Source of the DNA: CAYRJD01 sp965247395 | Lineage (GTDB): Bacteria > Actinomycetota > Acidimicrobiia > Acidimicrobiales > Poriferisodalaceae | Direction: 5' to 3' | Assembly (NCBI GenBank): GCA_965247395.1 | Contig: OZ252012.1 | Coordinates: forward strand, 558,001 to 622,000 | Length of the DNA: 64,000 bases | In this document: positions 36,571 through 45,362 of the stretch, piece after piece | How positions within the stretch are numbered: the first letter of the stretch is position 1 | Layout of the letters: every line of letters begins with the position of its first letter | Program-made: the position numbers and the translations under genes | The notes under the pieces: generated by a model | The model's database searches: none | Seen by the model: the letters and a program-made list of their open reading frames with translations, nothing else | What the model was told of the DNA's origin: nothing

Positions 36571-37929
36571 TCATAGAGAGGCAATCAGGTGTTCAACACG
36601 CTCGTCGTGAGATTTGAACGGATCTTTGCAAAGCAAAGGGCGTTGTGATTGATCGTTCAGCTTTAGGTGAACCCAGTCCACGGTGTAGTCGCGCCCTCGA
36701 TCTAGCGCAGCACGCACAAACGCCCCTCGCAACCGAGCCCGAGTCGTCTGAGGCGGAAACTCCATGGCGGTTTTGACGTCTTCATCGGCGATCAACTGCT
36801 CTACGCGACCGCTCTTTTTGAGCAGCGCAAAAACACCTCTCTCGCTGTGGACGTGGTGGTACTGAAGGTCGAGCAGTGAAACCTGGGGGCTGTGGAGCGG
36901 AATTCCGTGCTTGGCCTTGTAGTTCTCAATGAGCCGATACTTGATAACCCAGTCGATCTTGCTATCAAGACTGAGAGGGTCGTCCTGTAGTCCAAGGACG
37001 CACTCCTCCCACATAGCGATTGTCTGGTCTTCTTGCGGTGAAGACTCGTGGTGCTCCAGATATCTCTTCGCCAGCTCCAAGAACTCAAACTGCATCTCAA
37101 TCGCAGTTAGCTCCTTGCCGTTAGCCAGGCGAACTTTTTGGCTACACGTGATGTCATGGCTGATGTCGCGAATCGCTAGACGTGGATTTTCTAGCGTCAT
37201 GCCAGGCATTTTGAAGCCAGGGTCCTCAAGCATCCGCAGCATCAACATGGCGCTTCCGATCTTGAGATATGCCGTGTAGTCACTCATGTTTGAGTCGCCC
37301 ACTATCACATGCAGTCGCCGGTACAGATCGGCGTCGGCATGTGGCTCGTCGCGTGTGTTGATGATTGGTCGGCCACGTGTGGTGGCGCTGGAAACAACAT
37401 CCCAGATGTGCTCGGCACGTTGCGAAATGCAATAGCGCGCGCCACGACCGATCTTTATCACCTTGCCTGCACCAGCATAAATTTGCCGGGTTACCAAAAA
37501 CGGAATTAACACCTCGGCGTACCCGGAAAAATCGTCCTCGCGCGTGGTTAGGTAATTCTCGTGACAGCCATAGCTATGGCCCGCAGAGTCGGTGTTGTTC
37601 TTAAAAGCGTAGATGGTGCCGTTTATGCCTTCTTCGGCCAGGCTTTTTTCGGCGGTCTCAACCAGCTCCTCAAGAAGTACCTCTCCGGCTCGATCGTGGC
37701 ACACCACGTCGTATATCGAGTCGCATTCCGGTGTGGCGTATTCCGGGTGAGAGCCAACGTCCAGATAGAGGCGAGCGCCGTTAGGCAAGAAGACATTGCT
37801 GGAACGTCCCCATGAAACGATTCGCCTAAATAGGTAGCGGGCTACCTCATCAGGGCTCAATCGGCGTTTGCCACGATGGGTGCAGGTGACGCCGTATTCG
37901 TTTTCGAGTCCAATGATGCGGCGTTGCAT
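36571..37929 (-). CDS. pafA: Pup-protein ligase PafA
   Basis: A 452-residue carboxylate-amine ligase of the glutamine-synthetase-like fold. The N-terminus RRIIGLENEYGVTC holds the catalytic Glu loop of PafA. Other conserved parts are GARLYLDVGSHPEYATPECD, HSYGCHENYL and RPIINTRDEPHAD. It phosphorylates the C-terminal Glu of Pup and joins it to substrate lysines, marking them for the proteasome. It is told from Dop by the absence of the long Dop loop near residue 40 and by gene order. It is the last gene of the proteasome operon, 61 bp after prcA. Confidence 0.95.
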   Translation of the reverse strand: MQRRIIGLENEYGVTCTHRGKRRLSPDEVARYLFRRIVSWGRSSNVFLPNGARLYLDVGSHPEYATPECDSIYDVVCHDRAGEVLLEELVETAEKSLAEEGINGTIYAFKNNTDSAGHSYGCHENYLTTREDDFSGYAEVLIPFLVTRQIYAGAGKVIKIGRGARYCISQRAEHIWDVVSSATTRGRPIINTRDEPHADADLYRRLHVIVGDSNMSDYTAYLKIGSAMLMLRMLEDPGFKMPGMTLENPRLAIRDISHDITCSQKVRLANGKELTAIEMQFEFLELAKRYLEHHESSPQEDQTIAMWEECVLGLQDDPLSLDSKIDWVIKYRLIENYKAKHGIPLHSPQVSLLDLQYHHVHSERGVFALLKKSGRVEQLIADEDVKTAMEFPPQTTRARLRGAFVRAALDRGRDYTVDWVHLKLNDQSQRPLLCKDPFKSHDERVEHLIASL

Positions 37930-37990
37930 AAGTAATCGGTTGAGTGAGTTGTAGGCGGTCTTTGAGCTGCTCTAGGGCTGCGCCGAGTCG

Positions 37991-38764
37991 CTATTGCTCG
38001 GGCTGGTTATTGCTAGTGCTGTCGCCAGAGCTGATGCCACGAGAGTTACCGGTAACAACGCCTGCTGCTTGTGCGGTTTCGTCATCGTCTAGGCGTTTAA
38101 AGCAGCGCCTAGAAAAAACCGAATCTTGCGAAGTTGCCTCCAGCACCGCTACTTCTAAATCCCCAGCTGTTAGCTCTGCACCGTCTCTCGAAAGCGATTC
38201 AACCGCCAGCCTTATGGCACCATCACGACTTATGCCTTCGCTGTAGCCCGCCTCTACTTGCTCTAACACCGTTTCTGACTCTCCGCCTATGCAGCAAATG
38301 CGGTGTTGGTCGGTCACCGTGCCGTCGTACTGAATCCTGTAGAGGGCGTTCTCACCGCTGCCGCTGGAACCATTAGACGCAAGCTCGGCCACCACGATCT
38401 CAACCTCCATTGGCTTCATCTCGTGCGTAAAGGTGTATCCCAGCATCTGGGCATATTGATTGGCGAGGCTGCGCGCCTCAACGTCGTCGCGTGAGTATTG
38501 GTAGCCGGTTAGCTCGGCCAAGCGGAGTCCGGCAATCCTCAGAGTGTCAAACTCGCTGTAGCGCCCCACTCCCCCAAATGCGATGCGGTCATAAATTTCG
38601 GAGATCTTCCGCAGGGTGGCGCTGGCGTTTTCAGCAACGAGCGCTATGCCACCGTCGTACTCAAGCACTACCAGTGAGCGACCGCGTGCGATGCCCTTGC
38701 GCGCGTAGTCGGCGCGGTCCGACATGAGCTGCTCAGGACTTACATACATCCCGGGCATGCTCAT
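37991..38764 (-). CDS. prcA: Proteasome subunit alpha
   Basis: A 257-residue alpha subunit that forms the outer gating rings of the 20S proteasome. The opening YVSPEQLMSDRADYARKGIARGRS matches actinobacterial PrcA. KISEIYDRIAFGGVGRYSEFDTLR is also typical. The acidic, flexible C-terminal tail (about residues 220-257) is usual. It lacks a catalytic N-terminal Thr, as expected. ATGA overlap with prcB (38764-38761) secures equal synthesis of the two subunits. Confidence 0.95.
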   Translation of the reverse strand: MSMPGMYVSPEQLMSDRADYARKGIARGRSLVVLEYDGGIALVAENASATLRKISEIYDRIAFGGVGRYSEFDTLRIAGLRLAELTGYQYSRDDVEARSLANQYAQMLGYTFTHEMKPMEVEIVVAELASNGSSGSGENALYRIQYDGTVTDQHRICCIGGESETVLEQVEAGYSEGISRDGAIRLAVESLSRDGAELTAGDLEVAVLEATSQDSVFSRRCFKRLDDDETAQAAGVVTGNSRGISSGDSTSNNQPEQ

Positions 38765-39639
38765 GAGCTATCTCCAGCGCTCGGACGTGCACCAGATCCA
38801 CCACTGGTTCCTGGCACAGATGCAAACACTTCACCAGATTCGGTTTCGCTGAGCATGCGGAACCCGTCGGCATCGATCACGCACAGAGTAGGAAAAAGAC
38901 CTAGCTCGTAGTCGGGGCCAGCGGTAGCGCTGTCAAATTGGGCTGCCTGCGTGAGCGCATGGGCGGCAACCTCAAGCCCAGCGTCAAGCGGCATAGCGTG
39001 CTCAATTCGCATGTTGAGCACAGTGCCAGCGTGCAAGCTGCCAGAGCCGCTGATGGCGTAGCCGTAGTCCTTCTTCTCATAGCGGCCGCCAGTGACGTCG
39101 TATTCATAGAGGCCTACTTCTGATGTGTTGGGTTCGAAGCCCGCAAACAGCGGGACAACCGCTAACCCTTGCATTGCCTGCGGCAAATTCTGTTGGACCA
39201 TTGTCGCTAGCTGGTTGGCCTTACCTTCCAAGCTCAGCGGGCGATCTTGCAGCTTTTGGTAGTACTCCAACTGCAATTGGAAAAGCTTCACCATTTGCAA
39301 GGCAGGCCCGGCCGCACCGGCGATGGCAACCGCGGAATGTCTGTCAGCTGGAAATACCTTGCTGGTATCGCGTTGGCGGATGAGATTGCCAGCGGTCATG
39401 CGTCGGTCACCCGCAACGATTACGCCTTCGGCAAACTCAAGTGCCAAGACGGTGGTGTTACGAACGGTGGAGCTTGGCAGATCGCCGCGCGCGCTCTGCT
39501 CCATCACCTGCGCTACCCGGGCCGCGTCAACGCTTACCGGCAAATCGCTTGGAAATGGATCGGTGCCGGTGCGCCTTAGAAGCTCTATGAAGCTCGCTCC
39601 GGGATCGTTGCCCGGGGCGAAATAAGGCATTGCCGTCAC
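38761..39639 (-). CDS. prcB: Proteasome subunit beta (catalytic)
   Basis: A 292-residue precursor. Cleavage before Thr62 (in RNTTVLAL) would remove a ~61-residue propeptide and expose the nucleophile Thr1. Asp78 (AGDRR, Asp17 in mature numbering) and Lys94 (SKVF, Lys33) complete the active site, so the subunit should be active. Start GTG 39639 overlaps the pup stop as GTGA; ATG 39630 is the alternative. It degrades pupylated proteins unfolded by Arc. Confidence 0.95.
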   Translation of the reverse strand: MTAMPYFAPGNDPGASFIELLRRTGTDPFPSDLPVSVDAARVAQVMEQSARGDLPSSTVRNTTVLALEFAEGVIVAGDRRMTAGNLIRQRDTSKVFPADRHSAVAIAGAAGPALQMVKLFQLQLEYYQKLQDRPLSLEGKANQLATMVQQNLPQAMQGLAVVPLFAGFEPNTSEVGLYEYDVTGGRYEKKDYGYAISGSGSLHAGTVLNMRIEHAMPLDAGLEVAAHALTQAAQFDSATAGPDYELGLFPTLCVIDADGFRMLSETESGEVFASVPGTSGGSGARPSAGDSS

Positions 39640-39848
39640 TCGCCACCCTTCTGTACATAATTTTTTACGAACTCTTCGGCGTTGCTTTCGAGTACTTCGT
39701 CAATTTCATCAAGAACATCGTCCAGCTTGCCCATTGCCCCTTCAGACCCTTGCGCAGTCGCAACGGGACCCGGCTCAGGTGCTGCCCCATCGGCAGCTTC
39801 TTCCTCGGATCGACTTGAGGGACGTTGTTTTTTTTCTTGTTCAGCCAT
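39636..39848 (-). CDS. pup: Prokaryotic ubiquitin-like protein Pup
   Basis: A 70-residue, mostly disordered acidic protein. The C-terminal half (KLDDVLDEIDEVLESNAEEF) forms the helix that binds Arc. It ends in Gly-Gly-Glu, so it is encoded in the ready-to-ligate form and needs no deamidation by Dop. PafA would attach Glu70 to target lysines. It lies between dop and prcB, the standard order, and overlaps prcB by GTGA. Confidence 0.95.
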   Translation of the reverse strand: MAEQEKKQRPSSRSEEEAADGAAPEPGPVATAQGSEGAMGKLDDVLDEIDEVLESNAEEFVKNYVQKGGE

Positions 39849-39883
39849 AGTGCTACCTCTCTAGTTAGGAAGCCTGAAGCCGG

Positions 39884-41377
39884 TCAGGTGCCCAGGCTGC
39901 GCATCAACTCACCTGCATTGGTGCATCTATCTAACAAGTTACCGACGTGAGCCTTCGTTCCCCGTAGTGGCTCCATCATTGGTACCCGCCGCAGGGCATC
40001 GGTGCCCACGTCAAACACCATCGAATCCCAGTTGGCAGCAACAATCTGCCCTGGAAATTGTTGCAAACAGCGCCCTCTGAAGTAGGCCCTGGTTGTCTCG
40101 GGAGGTTCAGTCACTGCCGTGTCAACGTCGTCTTGGTCAACCAGAGTTGTAAGACCCGCAAGACGCGCTAGGCCGTGGTTTGGCCGAAGGTCGTGGTATT
40201 GCAGATCCATCGCAGCGAGCTTTGGGTCAGACCATTCCAGATTGTGGCGGGCGCGATATCCCTCCATAAGACGACGCTTGGCCACCCAATCCAGGCAGTG
40301 GGCCAGCGACATCGGGTCGTTCTCCAAGCCAGTCAACACCTCTTCCCAACGCTGCAAGATGTCGTTGCCGATTTGCTCGCCACCAACGACTTCTAGCCCA
40401 TGGCTGTCCGCGTACTTTTTGGCAAAGGTCAAGTACTCCCACTGCATTTCGAGAGCGGTGATTTGCCGACCATCGGTTAGCGCAATATGCCCTGTCAGGT
40501 CGAGGTCATAGCTCACCTCTCGTAAGGAGGCAATCGGGGTCACTGGTGTCATCGGTTCAGGCACAACACCGTCTTCGATCATCGCCAAGACCAGCGAGGT
40601 CGTACCGAGCTTTAGGTAGGTCTGAAGCTCGCTCATGTTGGCATCACCCAAGATCACGTGCAGTCGTCGGTATTTGCGAGAATCCGCATGCGGCTCATCA
40701 CGCGTGTTGACAATGGGGCGCTTCAAAGTGGTTTCAAGCCCTACTTCTTCTTCAAAAAAGTCTGCCCTTTGGCTTATTTGAAACGGAACGTCGTCGTTGG
40801 TGAGACCGGGTGCCTCGCAACCGACCTTGCCAGCCCCGCACATAATTTGCCGGCTAACGAAGAACGGCAAGATATTCATAACAACGCTCCCGAAGGGCAC
40901 CTCGCGATCCAGCAAATAGTTCTCGTGACAGCCGTAGCTGTTGGCCTTGCCATCGCTGTTGTTCTTGTGCACCAGCAACTGTTCACCGGAGGGCAGCAAT
41001 TGCGATGCCGCTGCCATTGAGCGGATCAGAATCTCCTCGGCCGCGCGGTCGTAGAGCAGGGCTTGCATGGCATCGCTGCATTCAGGGGTGGATAGTTCGG
41101 GATGGGCGTGATCTACATAATAGCGAGCGCCATTAGTCAGCACCGCGTTCACTAGGTGCGTGTCAACCTCGGGCGCCAGTGCGTCAAACTCGTTGTAGCC
41201 GCGGGCGTCTACTCCCGGTTGCTCGTCGAAGAAGTCCCAACTGACTCGTTCGGATAGGTAGCCGTTGACATAGGCGTTGATGAGCATCGATGAAGCCGAC
41301 ACCGGATTCGACAGCTCGGTCCCCATGTGCATGATGCCGAACTCGGTTTCAATACCGACAACCTTGTGAACAGCCAC
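39884..41377 (-). CDS. dop: Pup deamidase/depupylase Dop
   Basis: A 497-residue paralogue of PafA. The opening VVGIETEFGIMHMG followed by a longer loop (SASSMLINAYVNGYLSERVSWDF) before the substrate segment is typical of Dop. RRLHVILGDANMSE and NTRDEPHAD are shared with PafA. Since Pup here ends in Glu, its deamidase activity would be dispensable and its main job would be removing Pup from substrates. It is between arc and pup, 28 bp after arc. Confidence 0.93.
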   Translation of the reverse strand: MAVHKVVGIETEFGIMHMGTELSNPVSASSMLINAYVNGYLSERVSWDFFDEQPGVDARGYNEFDALAPEVDTHLVNAVLTNGARYYVDHAHPELSTPECSDAMQALLYDRAAEEILIRSMAAASQLLPSGEQLLVHKNNSDGKANSYGCHENYLLDREVPFGSVVMNILPFFVSRQIMCGAGKVGCEAPGLTNDDVPFQISQRADFFEEEVGLETTLKRPIVNTRDEPHADSRKYRRLHVILGDANMSELQTYLKLGTTSLVLAMIEDGVVPEPMTPVTPIASLREVSYDLDLTGHIALTDGRQITALEMQWEYLTFAKKYADSHGLEVVGGEQIGNDILQRWEEVLTGLENDPMSLAHCLDWVAKRRLMEGYRARHNLEWSDPKLAAMDLQYHDLRPNHGLARLAGLTTLVDQDDVDTAVTEPPETTRAYFRGRCLQQFPGQIVAANWDSMVFDVGTDALRRVPMMEPLRGTKAHVGNLLDRCTNAGELMRSLGT

Positions 41378-41405
41378 ATCCCAACTTTATTGCGGCTAGG
41401 TCGAA

Positions 41406-43262
41406 TTAGAGGTACTGGCCTGTCCGGACTCGCTCAATCGCGCGGCCACCTGCGTGATCTGGATCGTCATCGGTATCTACCAATGTGCGAATAAACACGA
41501 TGCGCTGGCCCTTCTTGCCTGAGATCCTCGCCCAGTCGTCCGGGTTGGTGGTGTTGGGTAGGTCCTCGTGCTCACGAAACTCTTGCCGCATGGCGTTGCG
41601 AAGGTCGTCAAGGCGGATGCCCTCGCTACTAGTCGCCAGGCTGCGCTTGATCGCATTCTTTTTGGCTCGGCGCACGATGTTTTCGATCATTGCGCCAGAG
41701 GCAAAGTCTTTGAAGTACATAATCTCTTTGTCGCCGTCTTGGTAGGTCACCTCCAAGAAACGGTTGACCTCGTCATCGCGGTACATCTCTTCAACGGTGG
41801 TTTCAACCATCACACGGACGGCCTTATCCGGGTCTCCGCCACCCAGCTCTTCAATCTCCATCGGGTCGATTGGGAGATCTGCCCTTAGATAGGCCGCAAA
41901 AATCGAAGTCGCCGCGGTTTCGTTAGGGCGGTCTATCTTGATTTTCACATCAAGTCGGCCCGGGCGCAGGATAGCTGGGTCTATGAGATCTTCTCGGTTT
42001 GAGGCACCGATAATGATCACGTTACGGAGACCTTCAACGCCATCGATTTCCGCTAAAAGCTGCGGCACCACGGTCGATTCCATGTCCGAGCTGATGCCGC
42101 TACCGCGTGTACGAAACAGCGACTCCATTTCGTCAAAGAACACGATGACGGGCCAGCCCTCGTCTGCCTTCTCGCGGGCACGCTCAAAAATGCGGCGGAT
42201 TTGTCGTTCGGTTTCGCCTACGTATTTATTAAGCAGCTCCGGGCCCTTGATATTGATGAAGAAGCTTCGGACACTTTCGTCGCCAGAGAATTCGGACACT
42301 TTCGTCGCCAGAGAATTCGCCACTGCTTTAGCAATCAGCGTCTTACCGCAGCCCGGTGGCCCGTACAGCAAGATGCCTTTGGGGGCGGGCAGGTCGTAGG
42401 TGCGGAATAGGTCCTGGTGCAAGTAAGGCAACTCCACCGCATCGACTATTTGCTCAATTTGAGCGTCAAGTCCACCGATATCGGTGTATGTGACATTCGG
42501 CACTTCTTCAAGCAATAGGTCGCCGACCTCTGGGCGCGGCAACTGTTCAACGGCCAGGTTGGCGCGCATGTCAACCAACAGATGATCACCCGGGCGCAGC
42601 GCCAGATTTTGCAGGTCCGTCGCCATATCCACCACTAGTTCTTCGTCGGCATGATCCGAGACCACGGCACGAGTGCCGCCATCCATCAGCTTTGACAGCG
42701 TCACCACTCCACCGACCTTTGCGGGTCCCCGTGCGAGAACGACATTGAGAGACTCGTTAAGCATCACCTCGTCGCCTGGCTTCAATTCGGCCTTCTCAAC
42801 CTGCGAGTGCAACTGCACTCGCATCTTGCGACCATTGGCTTGAACATCAATCGTGTCGTCATCGTTGGTACTGATGAAGGTTCCGTAGGTCGCAGGTGGC
42901 TCCGTGAGCCTCTCAACCTCGTGCTTAAGTTTTTCGATCTCCACACGCGATCGCTGCAGGACTCTTACCAATCTCTCGTTGTGTTTGACCGCTGCTTCCG
43001 ACTTGCCTTTGGCATCCTGCAAGCGGTGTTCCAAAATGCCCACACGATGCGTGGCACCAGCCAGTTGGCGTTGCAGCGCCCCAATTTCTTCTGCCGTTGC
43101 TTTCTCATGGGACGCACTCACACCGCGTGAATTTTCCTTGGGCGCCGGCACGGTCGCTTCGCTCCGTGGCGTGTTACCCCTTGAGGAATTAGGCTTTGGG
43201 AGCTCAGGGGATGTACCCATGCCAATTGACACTACTGCCGTTCGGGAAGAAATCAGGTTCAT
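41406..43262 (-). CDS. arc: Proteasome-activating AAA+ ATPase (Arc/Mpa)
   Basis: A 618-residue AAA+ unfoldase. The order is: flexible N-terminus (1-54), coiled coil that captures Pup (about 55-120), two OB-like domains (about 121-250), then the ATPase core. Walker A GPPGCGKT is at 301-308, followed by Walker B IVFFDE. The protein ends in GQYL, the tail that docks into the PrcA ring. A start at ATG 43220 is possible, removing 14 residues. A 25-bp direct repeat lies just after Walker A, read in two frames. It is the first gene of the Pup-proteasome operon. Confidence 0.95.
   Translation of the reverse strand: MNLISSRTAVVSIGMGTSPELPKPNSSRGNTPRSEATVPAPKENSRGVSASHEKATAEEIGALQRQLAGATHRVGILEHRLQDAKGKSEAAVKHNERLVRVLQRSRVEIEKLKHEVERLTEPPATYGTFISTNDDDTIDVQANGRKMRVQLHSQVEKAELKPGDEVMLNESLNVVLARGPAKVGGVVTLSKLMDGGTRAVVSDHADEELVVDMATDLQNLALRPGDHLLVDMRANLAVEQLPRPEVGDLLLEEVPNVTYTDIGGLDAQIEQIVDAVELPYLHQDLFRTYDLPAPKGILLYGPPGCGKTLIAKAVANSLATKVSEFSGDESVRSFFINIKGPELLNKYVGETERQIRRIFERAREKADEGWPVIVFFDEMESLFRTRGSGISSDMESTVVPQLLAEIDGVEGLRNVIIIGASNREDLIDPAILRPGRLDVKIKIDRPNETAATSIFAAYLRADLPIDPMEIEELGGGDPDKAVRVMVETTVEEMYRDDEVNRFLEVTYQDGDKEIMYFKDFASGAMIENIVRRAKKNAIKRSLATSSEGIRLDDLRNAMRQEFREHEDLPNTTNPDDWARISGKKGQRIVFIRTLVDTDDDPDHAGGRAIERVRTGQYL
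42266..42319. repeat. Exact 25-bp tandem repeat inside arc
   Basis: Positions 42266-42290 and 42291-42315 are identical, with four more matching bases (42316-42319). As 25 is not a multiple of three, the copies are translated in different frames, giving NSLATKVS from one and EFSGDESV from the other. Confidence 0.9.
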
Positions 43263-43355
43263 TTTGCTTACCGTGCGCTACCCTTGTGCGCTGCGTAGAC
43301 TTGTAACAGCTAAGGCTGCGGCCTATTGGCAAACACGTATGGAAGGTGCTACCTG

Positions 43356-43589
43356 ATGAAAGTTTGGATTGATCAAGACTTGTGCACCGGTGACGGGCTC
43401 TGCGAGGAAATCGCGCCCGACGTGTTCACTCTGCTTGACGATGGCCTTGCATACGTAAGGGAAGGCGAGAAGGTCTTTGCGGACCCAGGTGGGGCTGAAG
43501 GGCTAGCAAACTTCCCGGATTCGCAGCTTGACGCCGTGATTGAATCGGCTGAAGAATGCCCGGGAGAATGCATCTTCATCGAAGCCTGA
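43356..43589 (+). CDS. Small ferredoxin (3Fe-4S or 4Fe-4S type with Asp ligand)
   Basis: A 77-residue acidic ferredoxin of the kind that feeds electrons to cytochrome P450s and Rieske or other oxygenases in actinobacteria. The ligand set is C10-x2-D13-x2-C16 and C68-P. Asp13 replaces the second Cys, so a 3Fe-4S cluster or Asp-ligated 4Fe-4S cluster is expected. Cys72 is an extra residue near the end (CPGEC). Start ATG 43356 is preceded by GGAAGG at good spacing; an earlier in-frame start lacks such a site. No P450 is in the window. It is divergent from arc. Confidence 0.85.
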   Translation: MKVWIDQDLCTGDGLCEEIAPDVFTLLDDGLAYVREGEKVFADPGGAEGLANFPDSQLDAVIESAEECPGECIFIEA

Positions 43590-43602
43590 CCACAGCGCCG
43601 CA

Positions 43603-44391
43603 TTAGTCCACTGTTTGCGCCCGTTCGATTCTGCGGGCATGAGTAATAAAACCGGTATGGGCGACCATGCGGTGGTTTGGTCGAACTGATTGCCCTTGCA
43701 CATGCCAGGTTCGGTGCAATACCTCCACCGTCTCAGCGCTTATCCAACACTTACTGTCATCTAACGACTGCCTGAAACGGCTCACTTGCAAAATTGACGG
43801 GCTGTACGCGACCACGATTGCGCCAGGTTGCAGCGCATCAATCAAGTGCGGCACAACTTGCCAAGGCTCAGGTATGTCAAGTAATGCCCGATCAAAGGGC
43901 GGTTCCGCTTCGACAGATTTGTAAGCGTCGCGTGTTTGCACGTCATAACGCGCAACATCATCCGCGGTGCCGAATGCGGCGACGTTTTCTTTGGCCAGCT
44001 CCGCAAAATCGGGACGGATTTCATAGCCGGTTACCACCGCTCCGGCTCGCAACAGTGCCGACGAAAGCGCTCCGGAGCCAACTCCGCTCTCGAACACCCT
44101 TTGACCCGGCTTGATGTCCGCCAACATGATCATCGCTGCTAGATCTTTGGGGTAGATCACCTGGGCGCCACGTGGCATTTTCAGCACGTGATCAGTAAGT
44201 GTTAGGCGTAAGGCCACATACTTAGCGCCCGACGCGCTGCAAAATTCGCTGCCTTCGTTACTACCAATGATCCGATCATGCGGGACTACTCCAGCGTGGG
44301 TCTGAAACTCTGAGCCACTCTTTAGAGTCAGCAGGTAACGGCGATTGCGGCTGTCGATCATCACGATGCGATCGCCTTCGGCCAGCTGCAT
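43603..44391 (-). CDS. trmI: tRNA (adenine-N1)-methyltransferase (m1A58)
   Basis: A 262-residue SAM-dependent methyltransferase. A small N-terminal beta domain (about 1-65) is followed by the Rossmann core with motif I FESGVGSGALSSALL near residue 100. The segment LKMPRGAQVIYPKDLAAMI just before it is highly typical of TrmI. It methylates A58 in the tRNA T-loop as a tetramer. In mycobacteria trmI also lies beside arc. Here the ferredoxin gene stands between them on the other strand. It overlaps the preceding gene by one base (TAATG). Confidence 0.9.
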   Translation of the reverse strand: MQLAEGDRIVMIDSRNRRYLLTLKSGSEFQTHAGVVPHDRIIGSNEGSEFCSASGAKYVALRLTLTDHVLKMPRGAQVIYPKDLAAMIMLADIKPGQRVFESGVGSGALSSALLRAGAVVTGYEIRPDFAELAKENVAAFGTADDVARYDVQTRDAYKSVEAEPPFDRALLDIPEPWQVVPHLIDALQPGAIVVAYSPSILQVSRFRQSLDDSKCWISAETVEVLHRTWHVQGQSVRPNHRMVAHTGFITHARRIERAQTVD

Positions 44392-44618
44392 TACTCGGCT
44401 TTGTCGTTAGATGTATCTAAAGGCAAATTGCTGATTCGCACTCCCTCGCCCGGAGCCAGCTTGGCGCTGTAGACGACCTCACGTTTGCGCGCTCCAAGAG
44501 TGCGCATCAGCTTGAAGCCGCCCCAAATAACTGTCATAGCTAGTGCGATGCTGTTACCGCGGTCTTTTCGGATTGCTTGGGCCAGCGCCCTGCCAATGGT
44601 GTTAGAGCTTTTCTCCAT
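44391..44618 (-). CDS. Small protein with one hydrophobic segment (DUF4235-like)
   Basis: A 75-residue protein with a membrane-like stretch at about residues 23-40 (SIALAMTVIWGGFKLM). It resembles the small DUF4235-type membrane proteins that actinobacteria carry beside holin-like proteins. The function is unknown. It sits between the 72-residue membrane protein and trmI on the same strand. Confidence 0.5.
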   Translation of the reverse strand: MEKSSNTIGRALAQAIRKDRGNSIALAMTVIWGGFKLMRTLGARKREVVYSAKLAPGEGVRISNLPLDTSNDKAE

Positions 44619-44645
44619 CAGTGCAGCCCCATTAAGCGGGCCTCA

Positions 44646-44864
44646 TCAGATTCGAACAACCTCAACCGTGGTGGTCTTCTTGCGTCCGCGGCGGCGTCCA
44701 AAGATAAAAGCGGCTAGTAGCAAGGCGACTAGCACGATGGCGGCCTTAGCGAATGCCGCACTGGACATCTCTTCGACGCTGTCACTAGCACCGCCGACCA
44801 TGTCGCGCAGGCGTCGCTCAATATCTGACGGGGTGATTTGCTCGCTAGTTGTGTCGTTGCTCAT
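44646..44864 (-). CDS. Small single-pass membrane protein (DUF3618-like)
   Basis: A 72-residue protein. A helical, charged N-terminal half (ITPSDIERRLRDMVGG) precedes one hydrophobic helix (about residues 41-57) and a basic end (GRRRGRKKTTTV). This resembles the DUF3618 group. Its start overlaps the stop of the holin-like gene by ATGA (44864-44861), suggesting a joint envelope role of unknown nature. Confidence 0.55.
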   Translation of the reverse strand: MSNDTTSEQITPSDIERRLRDMVGGASDSVEEMSSAAFAKAAIVLVALLLAAFIFGRRRGRKKTTTVEVVRI

Positions 44865-45292
44865 TTTGTGTGTTCGCTTTCTTGCCCGATACCGATTGAA
44901 GCGGTGTCTGCTGCCTCGGTGTCTGCTGTTGTTCCGGTGCTTGCTGTGGCTGCATCAGCATCCGTCTCGCTGCGGGTAATTGCACCAATCAAGACCGCCA
45001 GTATCAGCAACATTGCTGCGGCGGTAATGAGATAAGGCACGAACGACCAAGTGTCTTCAAAAAGCGATACTTCCGCTTGCAGGAATCGCAAAAGACCCAG
45101 GCCGCCTAACAAAACGCTCAATGAAACAAAAATCGAGCCGGCGAGGCCAAAGCCAATGAATCGCCCAATCCCGCGCAATGGTCCAACGATTTCTTGCACT
45201 GCGTAGGTCCGCAGCATTGCAACCAGTTCTTCAAGCTCGCTGCGAAAGCCTTTGCTTTTACGGTCGGATTTGCTTGGTTTAAACATGGCCAT
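44861..45292 (-). CDS. Phage-holin-superfamily-like membrane protein
   Basis: A 143-residue protein from ATG 45292; ATG 45286 is an equal alternative, and the longer open frame upstream is a shadow. A basic N-terminus is followed by two hydrophobic segments at about residues 47-72 and 85-108, then a Thr/Ala/Asp-rich tail. The arrangement resembles the actinobacterial phage-holin family III proteins, which are housekeeping membrane proteins rather than phage genes. No phage genes are nearby. Confidence 0.55.
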   Translation of the reverse strand: MAMFKPSKSDRKSKGFRSELEELVAMLRTYAVQEIVGPLRGIGRFIGFGLAGSIFVSLSVLLGGLGLLRFLQAEVSLFEDTWSFVPYLITAAAMLLILAVLIGAITRSETDADAATASTGTTADTEAADTASIGIGQESEHTK

Positions 45293-45362
45293 CTCTAAAC
45301 ATGATCCCACCACACGCTCCGGTATTGAACGCCAAATGCTAACGGATGGCCTTGGTGTCTGG

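Noticed and set aside
44391..45292. Prophage remnant (holin-like protein)
   Set aside because: Only small housekeeping-type membrane proteins are present; no integrase, capsid, terminase or lysin gene is nearby.
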